This document shows, piece after piece, positions 45,107 to 54,418 of a stretch of 64,000 nt of DNA (within the stretch, counting starts at the first letter, position 1; every line of letters starts with the position of its first letter). A program made the translations under genes and the position numbers. The notes below the pieces were generated by a model that ran no database searches, was not told the origin of the DNA, and was given only the letters and a program-made list of their open reading frames with translations. The stretch covers positions 248,001 to 312,000 of the forward strand of contig JBAGRR010000001.1 in assembly GCA_036924835.1 (NCBI GenBank), given 5' to 3'. The DNA comes from Nitrobacteraceae bacterium AZCC 1564 (GTDB lineage Bacteria; Pseudomonadota; Alphaproteobacteria; Rhizobiales; Xanthobacteraceae).

Positions 45107-45844
45107 ATGGATGATAAGCCCGGTCCACAAATCGAGCCAAAATTGCCGGTGACAACGCGCCTGTGCGCCTTTGGCGTTCATATTTTTACGGCTCTTGGAG
45201 GCGCCATCGCACTGATTGCGATGCTCGAGGCGGTGAGGGAGCATTGGGCCGCCATGTTCGCCTGGCTCGGCGTCGCGCTCATCATCGACGGCCTCGATGG
45301 ACCATTGGCCCGCCGCTTCAAGGTGGAGGAAACTCTGCCGAACTGGTCCGGTGATACGCTCGATCTGGTCGTCGATTTCCTGACCTACGTTTTCGTTCCG
45401 GCCTATGCCATTACCGCGAGCGGATTACTTGTCCCGCTGGCGACGCCGTTGCTCGGTGCCGCTATTGTCATTTCGGGCGCGCTCTATTTTGCCGACCGCC
45501 GTATGAAGACCGGTGACAATCACTTTCGCGGCTTTCCCGCATTGTGGAATGCCGCAGCGTTTTATCTGTTTCTGCTCAAGCCACCGGCCGTTGTTGGCAG
45601 CATCCTGCTTGCGGTGTTGGTTATCCTGACATTTGTGCCGTTCAACGTCCTGCATCCGGTGCGCACGGCCCGATTTCGCAAACTGAATTTAGTGCTGATC
45701 GCGCTGTGGGCTATATTGGCGATCATGACAGTCGCCGCAAACTTCGTGGTGCCGTGGTGGCTGACCGCAGCGCTTTGTGCCATCGGAGTCTACATCCTCT
45801 TCATCGATACCGTCATTCGAATGACCGGGTGGAATCGCCCATGA
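45107..45844 (+). CDS. pcs: phosphatidylcholine synthase
   Basis: A 245-residue inner-membrane enzyme that joins choline directly to CDP-diacylglycerol, a route typical of host-associated and soil alphaproteobacteria. The CDP-alcohol phosphotransferase motif is visible: DGLDGPLARR, then GDTLDLVVD (pattern DGxxAR...G...D...D, with one more residue between DG and AR). Eight or so hydrophobic helices follow. The stop overlaps the terC ATG (ATGA). Confidence 0.9.
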   Translation: MDDKPGPQIEPKLPVTTRLCAFGVHIFTALGGAIALIAMLEAVREHWAAMFAWLGVALIIDGLDGPLARRFKVEETLPNWSGDTLDLVVDFLTYVFVPAYAITASGLLVPLATPLLGAAIVISGALYFADRRMKTGDNHFRGFPALWNAAAFYLFLLKPPAVVGSILLAVLVILTFVPFNVLHPVRTARFRKLNLVLIALWAILAIMTVAANFVVPWWLTAALCAIGVYILFIDTVIRMTGWNRP

Positions 45845-46584
45845 TGGACTTGCTGACGAGCCCCGAAGCCTGGGCCGCACTGCTGACACTGACGGCCCTC
45901 GAAATCGTTCTCGGCATCGACAACGTGATCTTCCTGTCGGTGATTGTGTCGCGGATTCCGCCTGTTCAGGCGAAGCGCGCACGGCAGATCGGCCTGGCGC
46001 TCGCACTCATCTTCCGGGTCGCACTGCTCAGTGCGCTCGTCTGGTTGATCGGCCTGACAGAGCCTGTCTTCACCATCAGCACAGTCGCACTCTCGTGGCG
46101 CGATATCATCCTGGTCGCCGGTGGTCTCTTCCTCATCGCCAAAGCAACCCATGAAATTCATGCCGAGGTCGAAGCGAAAGATATCGAAGCCGATGATAAA
46201 CCGAGGGCCAGCGCATTCTTCTGGGTGATCGTTCAGATCATTGTCATCGACCTGGTGTTTTCCCTGGATTCGATTATCACCGCGATCGGCATGGCACAGG
46301 ATCTCGAGATCATGATCGCTGCCGTTATCATCGCAGTCGCTGTCATGTATATTTCGTCAGGGCCGGTCGCTGCTTTCGTAGCCGAACACCCCACCACGAA
46401 GATGCTGGCGCTGGCGTTCCTCGTGCTGATTGGCGTTGCGCTTGTGGCAGACGGCTTCAAGTTTCATATTCCGCGGGCGTTCATCTACGTCGCCATTGCG
46501 TTCTCCGCGGCGGTGGAAGCCTTCAACATTATGGCCAAGCGCAACCGCAAGAAGCGGGCGCGTGCCGCGAAGCAAAACGGATAG
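45841..46584 (+). CDS. TerC family integral membrane protein
   Basis: A 247-residue protein with about seven transmembrane helices and the TerC metal-site motifs EIVLGIDNVIFLSV and DLVFSLDSIITAIG, which carry the conserved Asp residues. TerC/Alx proteins are linked to manganese export and metalation of secreted proteins. The gene overlaps pcs by four bases. A charged tail (KRNRKKRARAAKQNG) ends the protein. Alternative start one codon downstream. Confidence 0.9.
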   Translation: MMDLLTSPEAWAALLTLTALEIVLGIDNVIFLSVIVSRIPPVQAKRARQIGLALALIFRVALLSALVWLIGLTEPVFTISTVALSWRDIILVAGGLFLIAKATHEIHAEVEAKDIEADDKPRASAFFWVIVQIIVIDLVFSLDSIITAIGMAQDLEIMIAAVIIAVAVMYISSGPVAAFVAEHPTTKMLALAFLVLIGVALVADGFKFHIPRAFIYVAIAFSAAVEAFNIMAKRNRKKRARAAKQNG

Positions 46585-46672
46585 ATCGCTCTGTCGCGTT
46601 GACAATTTTGCGGCTATAGCCTTCTTAATTCGATGAAATTGACTTCGCCAAAGAGACTAAGGGAGTGAGAAG

Positions 46673-47647
46673 ATGACCAAGGCGGTGCGCGTGCATCAGG
46701 TCGGCGGACCGGAAGTGCTGACCTATGAGGATGTGGACGTCCACGAGCCGGGCGCCGGAGAAGTCCGGATCCGCCAGCACGCAATCGGACTGAACTTCAT
46801 CGATACCTACTACCGCACCGGCCTTTACAAGGCGCCGGCGTTGCCGTTCATCGCCGGAAACGAGGGATCGGGCGAGGTGGTGTCAGTCGGTTCCGGCGTG
46901 ACCAATTTCCATCCCGGCGATCGTGTCGCGTACTACGCCAATCTCGGCGCCTATGCGACCGAGCGGAATATCTCGGCGGACAAGCTGGTCAAGCTCCCGG
47001 ATCATATTTCCCACGAGCAGGCCGCCGTGCTGATGCTCAAGGGCCTCACCGTATTCTACCTGCTGCATAAGACTTTCAAGGTCGAACCGGGACATCGCGT
47101 ACTCATTCACGCGGCAGCAGGCGGAATTGGTCTGTTGGCGTGCCAGTGGGCGAAGGCGCTCGGCGCGCACGTGATCGGTACCGTCGGTACGGAAGAAAAG
47201 GCCAAGCTCGCACTGGCGAACGGCTGCGATCACGTCATTCTCTACAAGACCGAGAATTTCGTCGACCGTGTGAAGCAGATCAGCCGCAATGAACTTTGCG
47301 ATGTTGTCTACGACGGCGTCGGCAAGGATACGTTCCCCGGCTCGCTGTCGTGTCTGAAGCCGCGCGGGTTGTTCGTGTCATTCGGCAACGCGTCCGGCCC
47401 GGTGCCGCCATTCCCGCTAGCCGAACTGAACAACCACGGCTCGCTCTTTGCGACGCGTCCAAAACTGAACGATTATGTCGGTACGCGCCGCGAATTGATC
47501 GAGGGCGCCGATGCGCTGTTTGCCGCGGTGCTGAGCGGCACATTGCATGTGCCGATCAACCACGCCTATGCGCTGAAGGATGCGCAGAAGGCCCATCGCG
47601 ATCTGGAAAGTCGCGCGACCACGGGCGCTGCGATTTTGAAGCCCTGA
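46673..47647 (+). CDS. NADPH:quinone oxidoreductase (QOR, zinc-free MDR family)
   Basis: A 324-residue cytosolic enzyme of the quinone oxidoreductase family. Landmarks are HQVGGPEVLTYEDVDVHEPG, AIGLNFIDTYYRTGLYKAP, GNEGSGEVVSVGSG and the NADPH-binding VLIHAAAGGIGLLACQWAK. No zinc-binding cysteines are present. It probably reduces quinones or reactive carbonyls one electron pair at a time. AAGGGAG precedes the ATG. Confidence 0.92.
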   Translation: MTKAVRVHQVGGPEVLTYEDVDVHEPGAGEVRIRQHAIGLNFIDTYYRTGLYKAPALPFIAGNEGSGEVVSVGSGVTNFHPGDRVAYYANLGAYATERNISADKLVKLPDHISHEQAAVLMLKGLTVFYLLHKTFKVEPGHRVLIHAAAGGIGLLACQWAKALGAHVIGTVGTEEKAKLALANGCDHVILYKTENFVDRVKQISRNELCDVVYDGVGKDTFPGSLSCLKPRGLFVSFGNASGPVPPFPLAELNNHGSLFATRPKLNDYVGTRRELIEGADALFAAVLSGTLHVPINHAYALKDAQKAHRDLESRATTGAAILKP

Positions 47648-47691
47648 GGCGATCAGACCGGTTGGACCCGCGCGTTGAGAAGCGCGCGGGT

Positions 47692-49017
47692 TTAGAAGCC
47701 TGCCACGCTGCCGTGGAGATCGTACTGATCCGCGCTTTCGATCTTCACGGTGACGATGTCGCCGACCTTCAACGGCCGACGGCTTGAGATATAGACACTG
47801 CCATCGATCTGCGGTGCATCGGCCTTCGACCGTCCCTTGGCGACGGTGGGGCCGACTTCATCGATGATGACCTGCTGGCGGCTTCCGACCTTGCGCTTGA
47901 GGCGCTGCGCGGAAATCTTCTGCTGACGTGCCATCAGCGCGTTCCAGCGAGCGGTCTTGATGTCTTCCGGGACCGGATTTTCGATAGCGTTCGAAGCTGC
48001 GCCCGCGACGGGTTCGTATTTGAAGCAGCCGACGCGATCGATCTGCGCTTCATCCAACCAGTCGAGCAGATACTGGAAATCGGAATCCGTCTCACCGGGG
48101 AAGCCGACGATGAAGGTCGAGCGCAGTGTCAACTCAGGGCATTGCTCACGCCATGCCTTGATGCGGGCCAGCGTCTTGTCCTGCGCGGCCGGACGGCGCA
48201 TTTGCTTCAGCACTTCGGGGCTCGCGTGCTGGAACGGGATGTCGAGATAGGGCAGGACCTTGCCCTCAGTCATCAGACCAATGACCTCGTCGACATGCGG
48301 GTAGGGGTAAACGTATTGAAGGCGAACCCATGCACCGAGCTCGCCGAGCTCGCGTGACAAGTCGAGAAACTTCGCACGGACTTCGCGGTCCTTCCACGGG
48401 CTCGTGGCGTACTTCAAATCGATCCCGTAGGCAGAGGTATCCTGCGAGACGACCAGCAGTTCCTTGACGCCTGCAGCGACCAGCTTTTCCGCCTCGCGCA
48501 ACACGTCATTGGCCGGACGCGATACCAGATCGCCGCGCAGCTTCGGAATGATGCAGAAGGTGCAGCGGTTGTTGCAGCCCTCGGAGATTTTCAGATACGC
48601 ATAGTGCCGCGGTGTCAGCTTGATGCCTTGCGGCGGCACGAGATCGATGTGCGGATTGTGCCGCGGCGGCAATGCGCGGTGCACGGCGTCGAGCACGCTT
48701 TCGTATTGCTGAGGGCCGGTGATCGAAAGCACGTTAGGATAGGCCTTTTCGATCTGCTCGGGTTCCGCGCCCATACAGCCGGTGACGATGACCTTGCCGT
48801 TTTCGGCCATGGCCTCGCCAATGGCGCCGAGGGACTCCTGCTTGGCGCTATCGAGAAAGCCGCAAGTGTTAACGATGACGAGGTCAGCCCCATCGTGTTT
48901 TCGCGCGAGTTCATAGCCCTCGGCCCGCAGCCGCGTGATGATGCGCTCGGAATCCACCAGCGCCTTGGGGCACCCGAGGGACACGAAACTGACTTTTGGG
49001 GCGACGCCCTGATCCAT
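47692..49017 (-). CDS. rimO: ribosomal protein S12 methylthiotransferase
   Basis: A 441-residue radical-SAM enzyme that adds a methylthio group to an Asp of ribosomal protein S12. The N-terminal UPF0004 domain has [22 protein letters not shown] and [10 protein letters not shown] (three cluster cysteines). The radical SAM motif is [11 protein letters not shown] (CxxxCxxC). The C-terminal TRAM domain includes [20 protein letters not shown]. Length is typical. Confidence 0.95.
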   Translation of the reverse strand: MDQGVAPKVSFVSLGCPKALVDSERIITRLRAEGYELARKHDGADLVIVNTCGFLDSAKQESLGAIGEAMAENGKVIVTGCMGAEPEQIEKAYPNVLSITGPQQYESVLDAVHRALPPRHNPHIDLVPPQGIKLTPRHYAYLKISEGCNNRCTFCIIPKLRGDLVSRPANDVLREAEKLVAAGVKELLVVSQDTSAYGIDLKYATSPWKDREVRAKFLDLSRELGELGAWVRLQYVYPYPHVDEVIGLMTEGKVLPYLDIPFQHASPEVLKQMRRPAAQDKTLARIKAWREQCPELTLRSTFIVGFPGETDSDFQYLLDWLDEAQIDRVGCFKYEPVAGAASNAIENPVPEDIKTARWNALMARQQKISAQRLKRKVGSRQQVIIDEVGPTVAKGRSKADAPQIDGSVYISSRRPLKVGDIVTVKIESADQYDLHGSVAGF

Positions 49018-49034
49018 TGCTGTCTACCAATTTT

Positions 49035-49086
49035 GGGGAACGCTGGAGCTATCCCCAATCCCTCAAAATTACAAGGGTTCAAGCCG
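49035..49086 (+). repeat. imperfect direct repeat, left copy
   Basis: Begins GGGGaacgctggagctatCC, contains CTATCCCCAA and ends GTTCAAGCCG. A similar 51-bp segment lies at 50845-50895 in the same orientation (CTATCCCCAA and CTTCAAGCCG kept). Both can fold a short GGGG/CCCC hairpin. The pair brackets the two hypothetical genes at 49319-50582. The rest of 49087-49318 shows nothing else. Confidence 0.55.
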
Positions 49087-49318
49087 TAGAGAGGGGTATG
49101 ACGGGGAGGTTCCCGAGCAGCGCGAGGTCGTTACGATCGAACATCACCGAAGCGATGAAGGATGTGCAAACGTCGGTTTGACACCCGCAAGAGGCACAGA
49201 GCGGGCATTCTACCAGCCAACGCCACTAAGCGATATGCAAAGCGGTTTGCATCCAATTTCCACACAGCCGAGCTCTTCGGAATTGCTGGGCCGAACTCAG
49301 GTGCGGAATGCTGATCGT

Positions 49319-50014
49319 TTAATTAGGTGCTGTGTTAACGCCCCAAGTGCCGTCGGGAGCAGAGGTTAAAAACACAGATTTTTTGCCGGGGCTTGTAAAC
49401 TTGATCGTTTTATTATCAGTCCACGCGACGAACTTAGCTTTCGCAGGCAGTCGTGTCTTGCTCGCTTTAGACGTCCAAACTGTAAGTTGCTTATCGCCTC
49501 GAACGTCAAAAATCGCAAAGCTGGAATCCATCCCGTCGTCGTTGTATTCCACCGCGAGGACCCAATTTCCGTCCGGAGAAAATTGAGGAGATGCATAACC
49601 GAAATCCAGCTCGCGACCTGTTTTTCCGTCGATAGCTTTGAAATGACCGGCATCCGGACCATAGTCACAAACGACGAAAACATGCGTTGACGGATAGAAG
49701 TCCGCAAGTCCGTATCCGAAGCCGCCCCCTTCAAGCGCACCGACACCATTCTTATTATCGAATATTTTCCGGCTCCCATTGTCCATGCGAAGAACGAGGG
49801 TCCCACCTCGCATAGCCGCGCGCGGTCCGGCCAACGCGACACAGTTTTTATTGAACTCCTCGGTCGAATCTCGTGAGAAGGATTCACCGCAGGTTTTGGC
49901 CCTCGACGCAGGCGAAAATGCATCTATTGATTCAGAAGGTTGTTCGGCGCCAGATGGCGAAGGCGCAGCGACCAGAATTGTGAAGCTTGCAAATAGAAGA
50001 ATTGAAATTCGCAT
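49319..50014 (-). CDS. exported hypothetical protein
   Basis: A 231-residue protein with a signal peptide (ISILLFASFTILVAAPSPSG). The mature part has beta-propeller-like runs (ASPQFSPDGNWVLAVEYNDD; FAIFDVRGDKQLTVWTS), suggesting a small WD/TolB-like fold, and three cysteines. Its base composition is more AT-rich than the neighbourhood. It follows the next gene by 22 bp and is probably co-transcribed with it. Family not recognised. Confidence 0.6.
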   Translation of the reverse strand: MRISILLFASFTILVAAPSPSGAEQPSESIDAFSPASRAKTCGESFSRDSTEEFNKNCVALAGPRAAMRGGTLVLRMDNGSRKIFDNKNGVGALEGGGFGYGLADFYPSTHVFVVCDYGPDAGHFKAIDGKTGRELDFGYASPQFSPDGNWVLAVEYNDDGMDSSFAIFDVRGDKQLTVWTSKASKTRLPAKAKFVAWTDNKTIKFTSPGKKSVFLTSAPDGTWGVNTAPN

Positions 50015-50036
50015 CTGGCACACTTTGGATAAAGGC

Positions 50037-50582
50037 TCACCGCGACGTTGCACACGCTGTAACGATCGGCGAAATGGTTTCGATGAGAAATTTTGCGCCG
50101 GCAGGGTTGTGATCGGCAGGTAAGTTCTTTTTGGCGCTCTCGATCATCGCAAGTGCCATAGCCCGATTTCCCGCATTTTCCCGACGGGCTCCGTCCACGG
50201 CGATTGTCGCGCATACCAAAGGGTCAAGCACGTTCTTCGGAGCTTCCGGATGCTTGGCGAGTTCGCACACGAGCTTGAAAGTCACATCAAGGGGCTCACG
50301 CTTGGCCGCCTTCGCAGTAAAAAGGCCAATCGCTATGAGCTTTCGAAGAGCAGCCAGATCGCCGGCGCGCGTGGCTTGTTCGTATTTACGGACCATCCCA
50401 TCAATGACGGTGTTGACCGACACGCTTGGGTCGCTCTTCCGGGCAGCTGAGAGCTCATCCAACACAAGACCAGTGTACGTATGATAGGCCGCGTCGCGCG
50501 CCTTCTCGAAAGGTTCGCAGATTGCCGCCGCTGTAGAGCATGAGGTTGCAACCAGAAGGCCGAATATTCGGACAGTCCACAT
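50037..50582 (-). CDS. exported hypothetical protein
   Basis: A 181-residue protein starting MWTVRIFGLLVATSCSTAAA, a signal peptide. The mature part is all-helical and has four cysteines (AICEPFEKARDAAYHTYTG; LVCELAKHPEAP; LVCATIAVDG; VTACATSR). It is the first gene of a two-gene unit on the minus strand. The composition is unlike the flanking genes. Function unknown. The 359-bp gap upstream (50583-50941) holds the right direct repeat and presumably the nasT promoter, but no certain gene. Confidence 0.6.
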   Translation of the reverse strand: MWTVRIFGLLVATSCSTAAAICEPFEKARDAAYHTYTGLVLDELSAARKSDPSVSVNTVIDGMVRKYEQATRAGDLAALRKLIAIGLFTAKAAKREPLDVTFKLVCELAKHPEAPKNVLDPLVCATIAVDGARRENAGNRAMALAMIESAKKNLPADHNPAGAKFLIETISPIVTACATSR

Positions 50583-50844
50583 CAAATCGCTCAGCACCTA
50601 CGATCCTCCGTCCCTCAATGACGTCGACGCCCAAGCTTCAAAGAGCAATCGAGCAGACTCAAATCATCAATCTGCAAACACACGCACTGATTGCATAAAG
50701 CATATCCAGTCGTTACGGGATATGTCGAAGTTGTCTTTTCGGATGGAAATTTCTTCGAGCTGGCCGGTTCGGATCATGCACACGGGTTTGGCCCCGCATC
50801 CGAAAAGCGGTATCTCGCCTTGACGAGCACATGACCAACCAATC

Positions 50845-50895
50845 GGGGGCATGCCGGATCTATCCCCAACCCCACTTAATACGTGCTTCAAGCCG
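50845..50895 (+). repeat. imperfect direct repeat, right copy
   Basis: Counterpart of 49035-49086: shared blocks are GGGG, CTATCCCCAA, CCC, AAT, AC and TTCAAGCCG in the same order. It ends about 46 bp before the nasT start. Confidence 0.55.
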
Positions 50896-50941
50896 AATGG
50901 CAGCGCGTGCTAGGGTTGTTCTGCCGGAATGCGAGTGGTGA

Positions 50942-51532
50942 ATGGCCGCGGATTCGTCGTTCAAGATCGTTATCGTCGACGAAAGCCCCATCAGGGCCGC
51001 GATCCTCAAGGAAGGATTGCAGGAGGCGGGGTTCACCAGCGTCGAGCATATCAGCGAGATGCATAGCCTGCTGGCACGGATTTATGCGCTCGATCCCGAT
51101 GTCATCCTGATCGATCTGGAAAACCCCAGCCGAGACGTCCTGGAACAAATGTTCCAGGTCAGCCGCGCCGTGCGGCGGCCCATTGCCATGTTCGTCGACC
51201 AGAGCGACGCGACCTCCATCCAGGAGGCTGTCGAGGCGGGGGTGTCCGCCTATATCGTCGACGGGCTGAAAAAAGAACGCATCAAGCCAATCCTCGATCT
51301 TTGCATTTCGAGGTTTAACGCCTTCGCGAAACTCCAGGATGAACTGGATCGAACCAGGTCAGCCCTCGAGGAGCGGAAGATCCTCGACCGGGCGAAGGGC
51401 ATCCTCATGAAGATGAAGGGCCTCACCGAAGACGAGGCGTACGTCCTGATGCGCTCGACCGCCATGCGCGAGAAAAAGAAGATCGGCGAGATCGCTCAAT
51501 CCATCATCACCGCGGCGGAGTTGCTGAAATGA
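50942..51532 (+). CDS. nasT: ANTAR-domain antitermination regulator NasT
   Basis: A 196-residue RNA-binding response regulator. Residues 1-120 are a receiver domain (VIVDESPIRAAILKEGLQEA; DVILIDLENPS with the central Asp58). Residues about 135-190 are the ANTAR helical domain (RSALEERKILDRAKGILMKM; DEAYVLMRSTAMREKKKIGE). NasT binds leader RNA with paired hexaloop hairpins and prevents termination; such a leader lies at 52893-52968. The gene overlaps nasS by four bases (ATGA), as fits a sensor-regulator pair that forms a complex. Confidence 0.94.
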   Translation: MAADSSFKIVIVDESPIRAAILKEGLQEAGFTSVEHISEMHSLLARIYALDPDVILIDLENPSRDVLEQMFQVSRAVRRPIAMFVDQSDATSIQEAVEAGVSAYIVDGLKKERIKPILDLCISRFNAFAKLQDELDRTRSALEERKILDRAKGILMKMKGLTEDEAYVLMRSTAMREKKKIGEIAQSIITAAELLK

Positions 51533-52701
51533 CCGATAAACCGCTCACGATCGGATTCATCCCGCTAGTTGACGCAGCGGCGCTGATTGTCGCGGTGGAT
51601 AAGGGATTTACCGTCGCCGAAGGCCTCGACGTGACGCTGGTTCGCGAAGTGTCATGGTCGAATGTGCGCGACAAACTCAACATCGGCCTGTTCGACGCAG
51701 CACATTTGCTCGCTCCCGTTGCCATCGCATCAAGTCTCGGGCTGGCGCAGGTCAAAGTGCCTATCATCGCGCCTTTCAATCTTGGACTGAACGGCAACGC
51801 CATTACGGTGTCTCCGGCATTGCATGCGGCCATCATGGCTGAAGCGGAAGGCGATGCCGTCAATCCGCTCGTGACAGCTAAAGCGCTGGCACGCGTGGTT
51901 ACCCTCCGTCGAAAAACGGGCGCCGAGCCTTTGACGTTCGGGATGACCTTTCCATTTTCAACGCACAACTATCAGCTCCGCTTCTGGCTCGCGGCCGGTG
52001 GTATCGATCCGGATGAGGACGTGCGGCTTGTGGTGTTGCCGCCGCCCTACATGGTGGACAGCCTGGCCAATGGGCACGTCGACGCCTTCTGCGTGGGAGC
52101 GCCGTGGAATTCGATCGCCGTTGATTTCGGCGTCGGACACATCCTTCATTTTGTGTCGGATATTCTGGCTCGTGCGGCGGAGAAGGTCTTGGCGGTCCGC
52201 GAGCGGTGGGCGCAGGAAAATCCGCTGGTCCTTGCCAAACTCACGCGGGCTCTTGGGCGGGCGGCCGATTTCGTCGAGCAGTTGGAGAACCGGGCCGAGG
52301 TCGCGCGCATTCTCGCAAAGCCCGAACGGATCGGCGTGGACGCGGAAGTCGTGCAGCGAACCCTGGATGGCCGTTTGAAGGTGTCGCCGGACGGTACGTT
52401 CCGGGAGAGCGACCGGTACTTACTGGTGGGCCGGGAAGGGGCAGGCCGCCCGGATCCGGTCCAGGCAGCCTGGCTTTACGCGCAGATGGTTCGTTGGGGG
52501 CAGGCAGCCTACTCGTCTGACGCGCTGGCGGCGGCCAAGAAGGTCTTCCGGCCCGACCTCTACGACGCCGCCCTCGGAAGCCCGGCTGGCGTCTTAAGCA
52601 ACATCCATGACGGCTTAGGCGCGTTCACCGGCGCGAACTTCAATGCCAGTGACATCGCCTCTTACCTGTCATCGCTCGCCATCAAGCGGCGTCCAGTCTG
52701 A
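51529..52701 (+). CDS. nasS: cytosolic nitrate/nitrite sensor NasS
   Basis: A 390-residue protein of the NrtA/CmpA binding-protein family without a signal peptide, which marks the NasS sensor rather than the periplasmic binder. It opens IGFIPLVDAAALIVAVDKGF and has the family's THNYQLRFWLAAGGIDPDED and NGHVDAFCVGAPWNSIA. In known systems NasS holds NasT inactive until nitrate or nitrite binds. It is translationally coupled to nasT. Confidence 0.93.
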   Translation: MTDKPLTIGFIPLVDAAALIVAVDKGFTVAEGLDVTLVREVSWSNVRDKLNIGLFDAAHLLAPVAIASSLGLAQVKVPIIAPFNLGLNGNAITVSPALHAAIMAEAEGDAVNPLVTAKALARVVTLRRKTGAEPLTFGMTFPFSTHNYQLRFWLAAGGIDPDEDVRLVVLPPPYMVDSLANGHVDAFCVGAPWNSIAVDFGVGHILHFVSDILARAAEKVLAVRERWAQENPLVLAKLTRALGRAADFVEQLENRAEVARILAKPERIGVDAEVVQRTLDGRLKVSPDGTFRESDRYLLVGREGAGRPDPVQAAWLYAQMVRWGQAAYSSDALAAAKKVFRPDLYDAALGSPAGVLSNIHDGLGAFTGANFNASDIASYLSSLAIKRRPV

Positions 52702-52892
52702 GCTTCCCCTATCTGCTCAATTATTGCGCAACGCTAAATTATTAGGCGATTGCCTGCGCGCGAGGCCATCCCGCAGGCAGCGGGACTTTCGCTCGTTTCT
52801 TATAACCCATTGCATTTCCTCGATTTAGTGCGCCGCACAAGAGTGGCACGGTCCTTGAATAGATAGTCCACGAGCCGAGACTAAGGCCTACC

Positions 52893-52968
52893 GGTCCATC
52901 GAGGGACCACGCAGCAAAGCCGCTGTCCTGAGGAGTTCGCACCCATGCGCGCCTCGGGGGCGGCTTTT
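52893..52968 (+). promoter_or_regulatory. NasT (ANTAR)-controlled antitermination leader of nrtA
   Basis: Hairpin P1: GGTCC-ATCGAG-GGACC (52893-52908). Hairpin P2: CAGC-AAAGCC-GCTG (52912-52925). Each loop is six bases with A at position 1 and G at position 4, the ANTAR signature, and a three-base linker separates them. P2's loop and 3' arm form the 5' arm of the terminator: AAAGCCGC (52916-52923) plus CCTGAGG pair with CCTCGGG and GCGGCTTT up to 52967, followed by T-rich sequence. P2 and the terminator therefore exclude each other. NasT stabilising P1-P2 would allow read-through into nrtA. Confidence 0.88.
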
Positions 52969-53043
52969 GCTTTCGGACAACGGATTCGGTGCGGCCTAGC
53001 GCGGTGATCGCAACAGGACACGGTCGAAAGGACGGCAGATACG

Positions 53044-54363
53044 ATGACCAGGACCACCAAGCATGGAAGTAAAGGCCGCGTCATGAGCCGGCGCGCATTG
53101 CTGAAAGCCGGCGCCGGCACCGCGGCGCTGCTCGCCGCGGCCCGGCTGAACTTTCCAGCAGGAGCCTTCGCGCAGGGATCAGGCCCTGAAGTGACAAAAG
53201 CGATCTTCGGTTACATCGCGCTGATGGACGCGTCACCGCTGGTGATCGCGAAGGAGAAAGGGCTCTTCGCCAAGCACGGTGTGCCTGATGTGGAAGTCAG
53301 CAAGCAGGCCTCCTGGGGCGCGACCCGCGACAATCTCGTACTCGGTGGTGAGAAGAACGGAATTGACGGCGCTCACATCCTAACGCCGATGCCGTACCTG
53401 ATTTCGGCGGGCAAGGTCACGCAGAACAACGTTCCGACGCCGATGTACATTCTCGCGCGCCTCAATCTCGATGCGCAGGCGATCTCGGTTTCCAATGAAT
53501 ACAAGGCGCTGAAGGTCACCGCCGATGCTTCGGCACTGAAGGAAGCTTTCGCGAAGAAGAAAGCTGAGGGCAAGGAAGTGAAGGTCGCGATGACCTTCCC
53601 TGGCGGTACACACGACCTTTGGATTCGCTATTGGCTGGCTGCCGGCGGCATCGACCCCGACAAGGATGTCTCGACCATTGTTGTTCCGCCGCCGCAGATG
53701 GTGGCGAACATGAAGGTCGGTAACATGGATGCATTCTGTGTTGGCGAACCTTGGGGCGAACAGCTTGTCAATCAGGGCATCGGATTCTCGGCATGCTCGA
53801 CCGGCGAGATCTGGTCGAAGCATCCAGAGAAGGCACTCGGCATTCGCGCCGAGTATGCCGACAAATATTCCAAAGCCACCCAGGCCATCCTGATGGCCGT
53901 GATGGAAGCCCAGCGGTGGTGCGACAAGCCGGAAAACCGCAAGGAGATGTCCGAGATCGTCGGCCGTCGGCAGTGGTTCAACGTTCCTGTCGCGGACATC
54001 ATCGGCCGTGCCAATGGCGACATCAATTACGGCAACGGTCGCTTCGAGAAGGGCACGCCGCAGTTCATGAAATTCTGGCAGGACCACGCGTCCTATCCGT
54101 TCAAGAGCCACGACGCTTGGTTCATCACGGAAGATATGCGCTGGGGCAAATTCGAGCCGACCACTGACGTGAAGGCGCTGGTCGATAAGGTGAACCGCGA
54201 GGATCTCTGGAAGACGGCAGCGAAAACACTCGGTGTTGCTGAGGCTGACATTCCAACGAGCTCGTCGCGCGGCAAGGAGACATTCTTAGACGGCAAGGTG
54301 TTCGATCCCGAAAATCCCGCCGCGTATCTGAAGAGCCTGTCCATCAAGCGTATCGAAGCCTGA
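53044..54363 (+). CDS. nrtA: nitrate ABC importer, substrate-binding protein
   Basis: A 439-residue NrtA-family binder with a Tat-type signal (SRRALLKAGAGTAALLAAAR, twin Arg) cut near FAQ. The mature protein matches NasS in layout (FGYIALMDASPLVIAKEKG; FPGGTHDLWIRYWLAAGG; GNMDAFCVGEPWGEQLV). It binds nitrate and/or nitrite for import. It is the first gene after the antitermination leader. Some family members bind bicarbonate (CmpA) instead, but the operon points to nitrate. Confidence 0.93.
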   Translation: MTRTTKHGSKGRVMSRRALLKAGAGTAALLAAARLNFPAGAFAQGSGPEVTKAIFGYIALMDASPLVIAKEKGLFAKHGVPDVEVSKQASWGATRDNLVLGGEKNGIDGAHILTPMPYLISAGKVTQNNVPTPMYILARLNLDAQAISVSNEYKALKVTADASALKEAFAKKKAEGKEVKVAMTFPGGTHDLWIRYWLAAGGIDPDKDVSTIVVPPPQMVANMKVGNMDAFCVGEPWGEQLVNQGIGFSACSTGEIWSKHPEKALGIRAEYADKYSKATQAILMAVMEAQRWCDKPENRKEMSEIVGRRQWFNVPVADIIGRANGDINYGNGRFEKGTPQFMKFWQDHASYPFKSHDAWFITEDMRWGKFEPTTDVKALVDKVNREDLWKTAAKTLGVAEADIPTSSSRGKETFLDGKVFDPENPAAYLKSLSIKRIEA

Positions 54364-54418
54364 CCACGTAGGGCCGCCCACGCGGGCGGCCTCGCATCCC
54401 AGCTCCACGAGGCAATTT

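Noticed and set aside
50667..50891. 74-residue minus-strand open frame upstream of nasT
   Set aside because: The middle looks somewhat protein-like, but there is no ribosome site or known family and it overlaps the direct repeat; at most a gene remnant.
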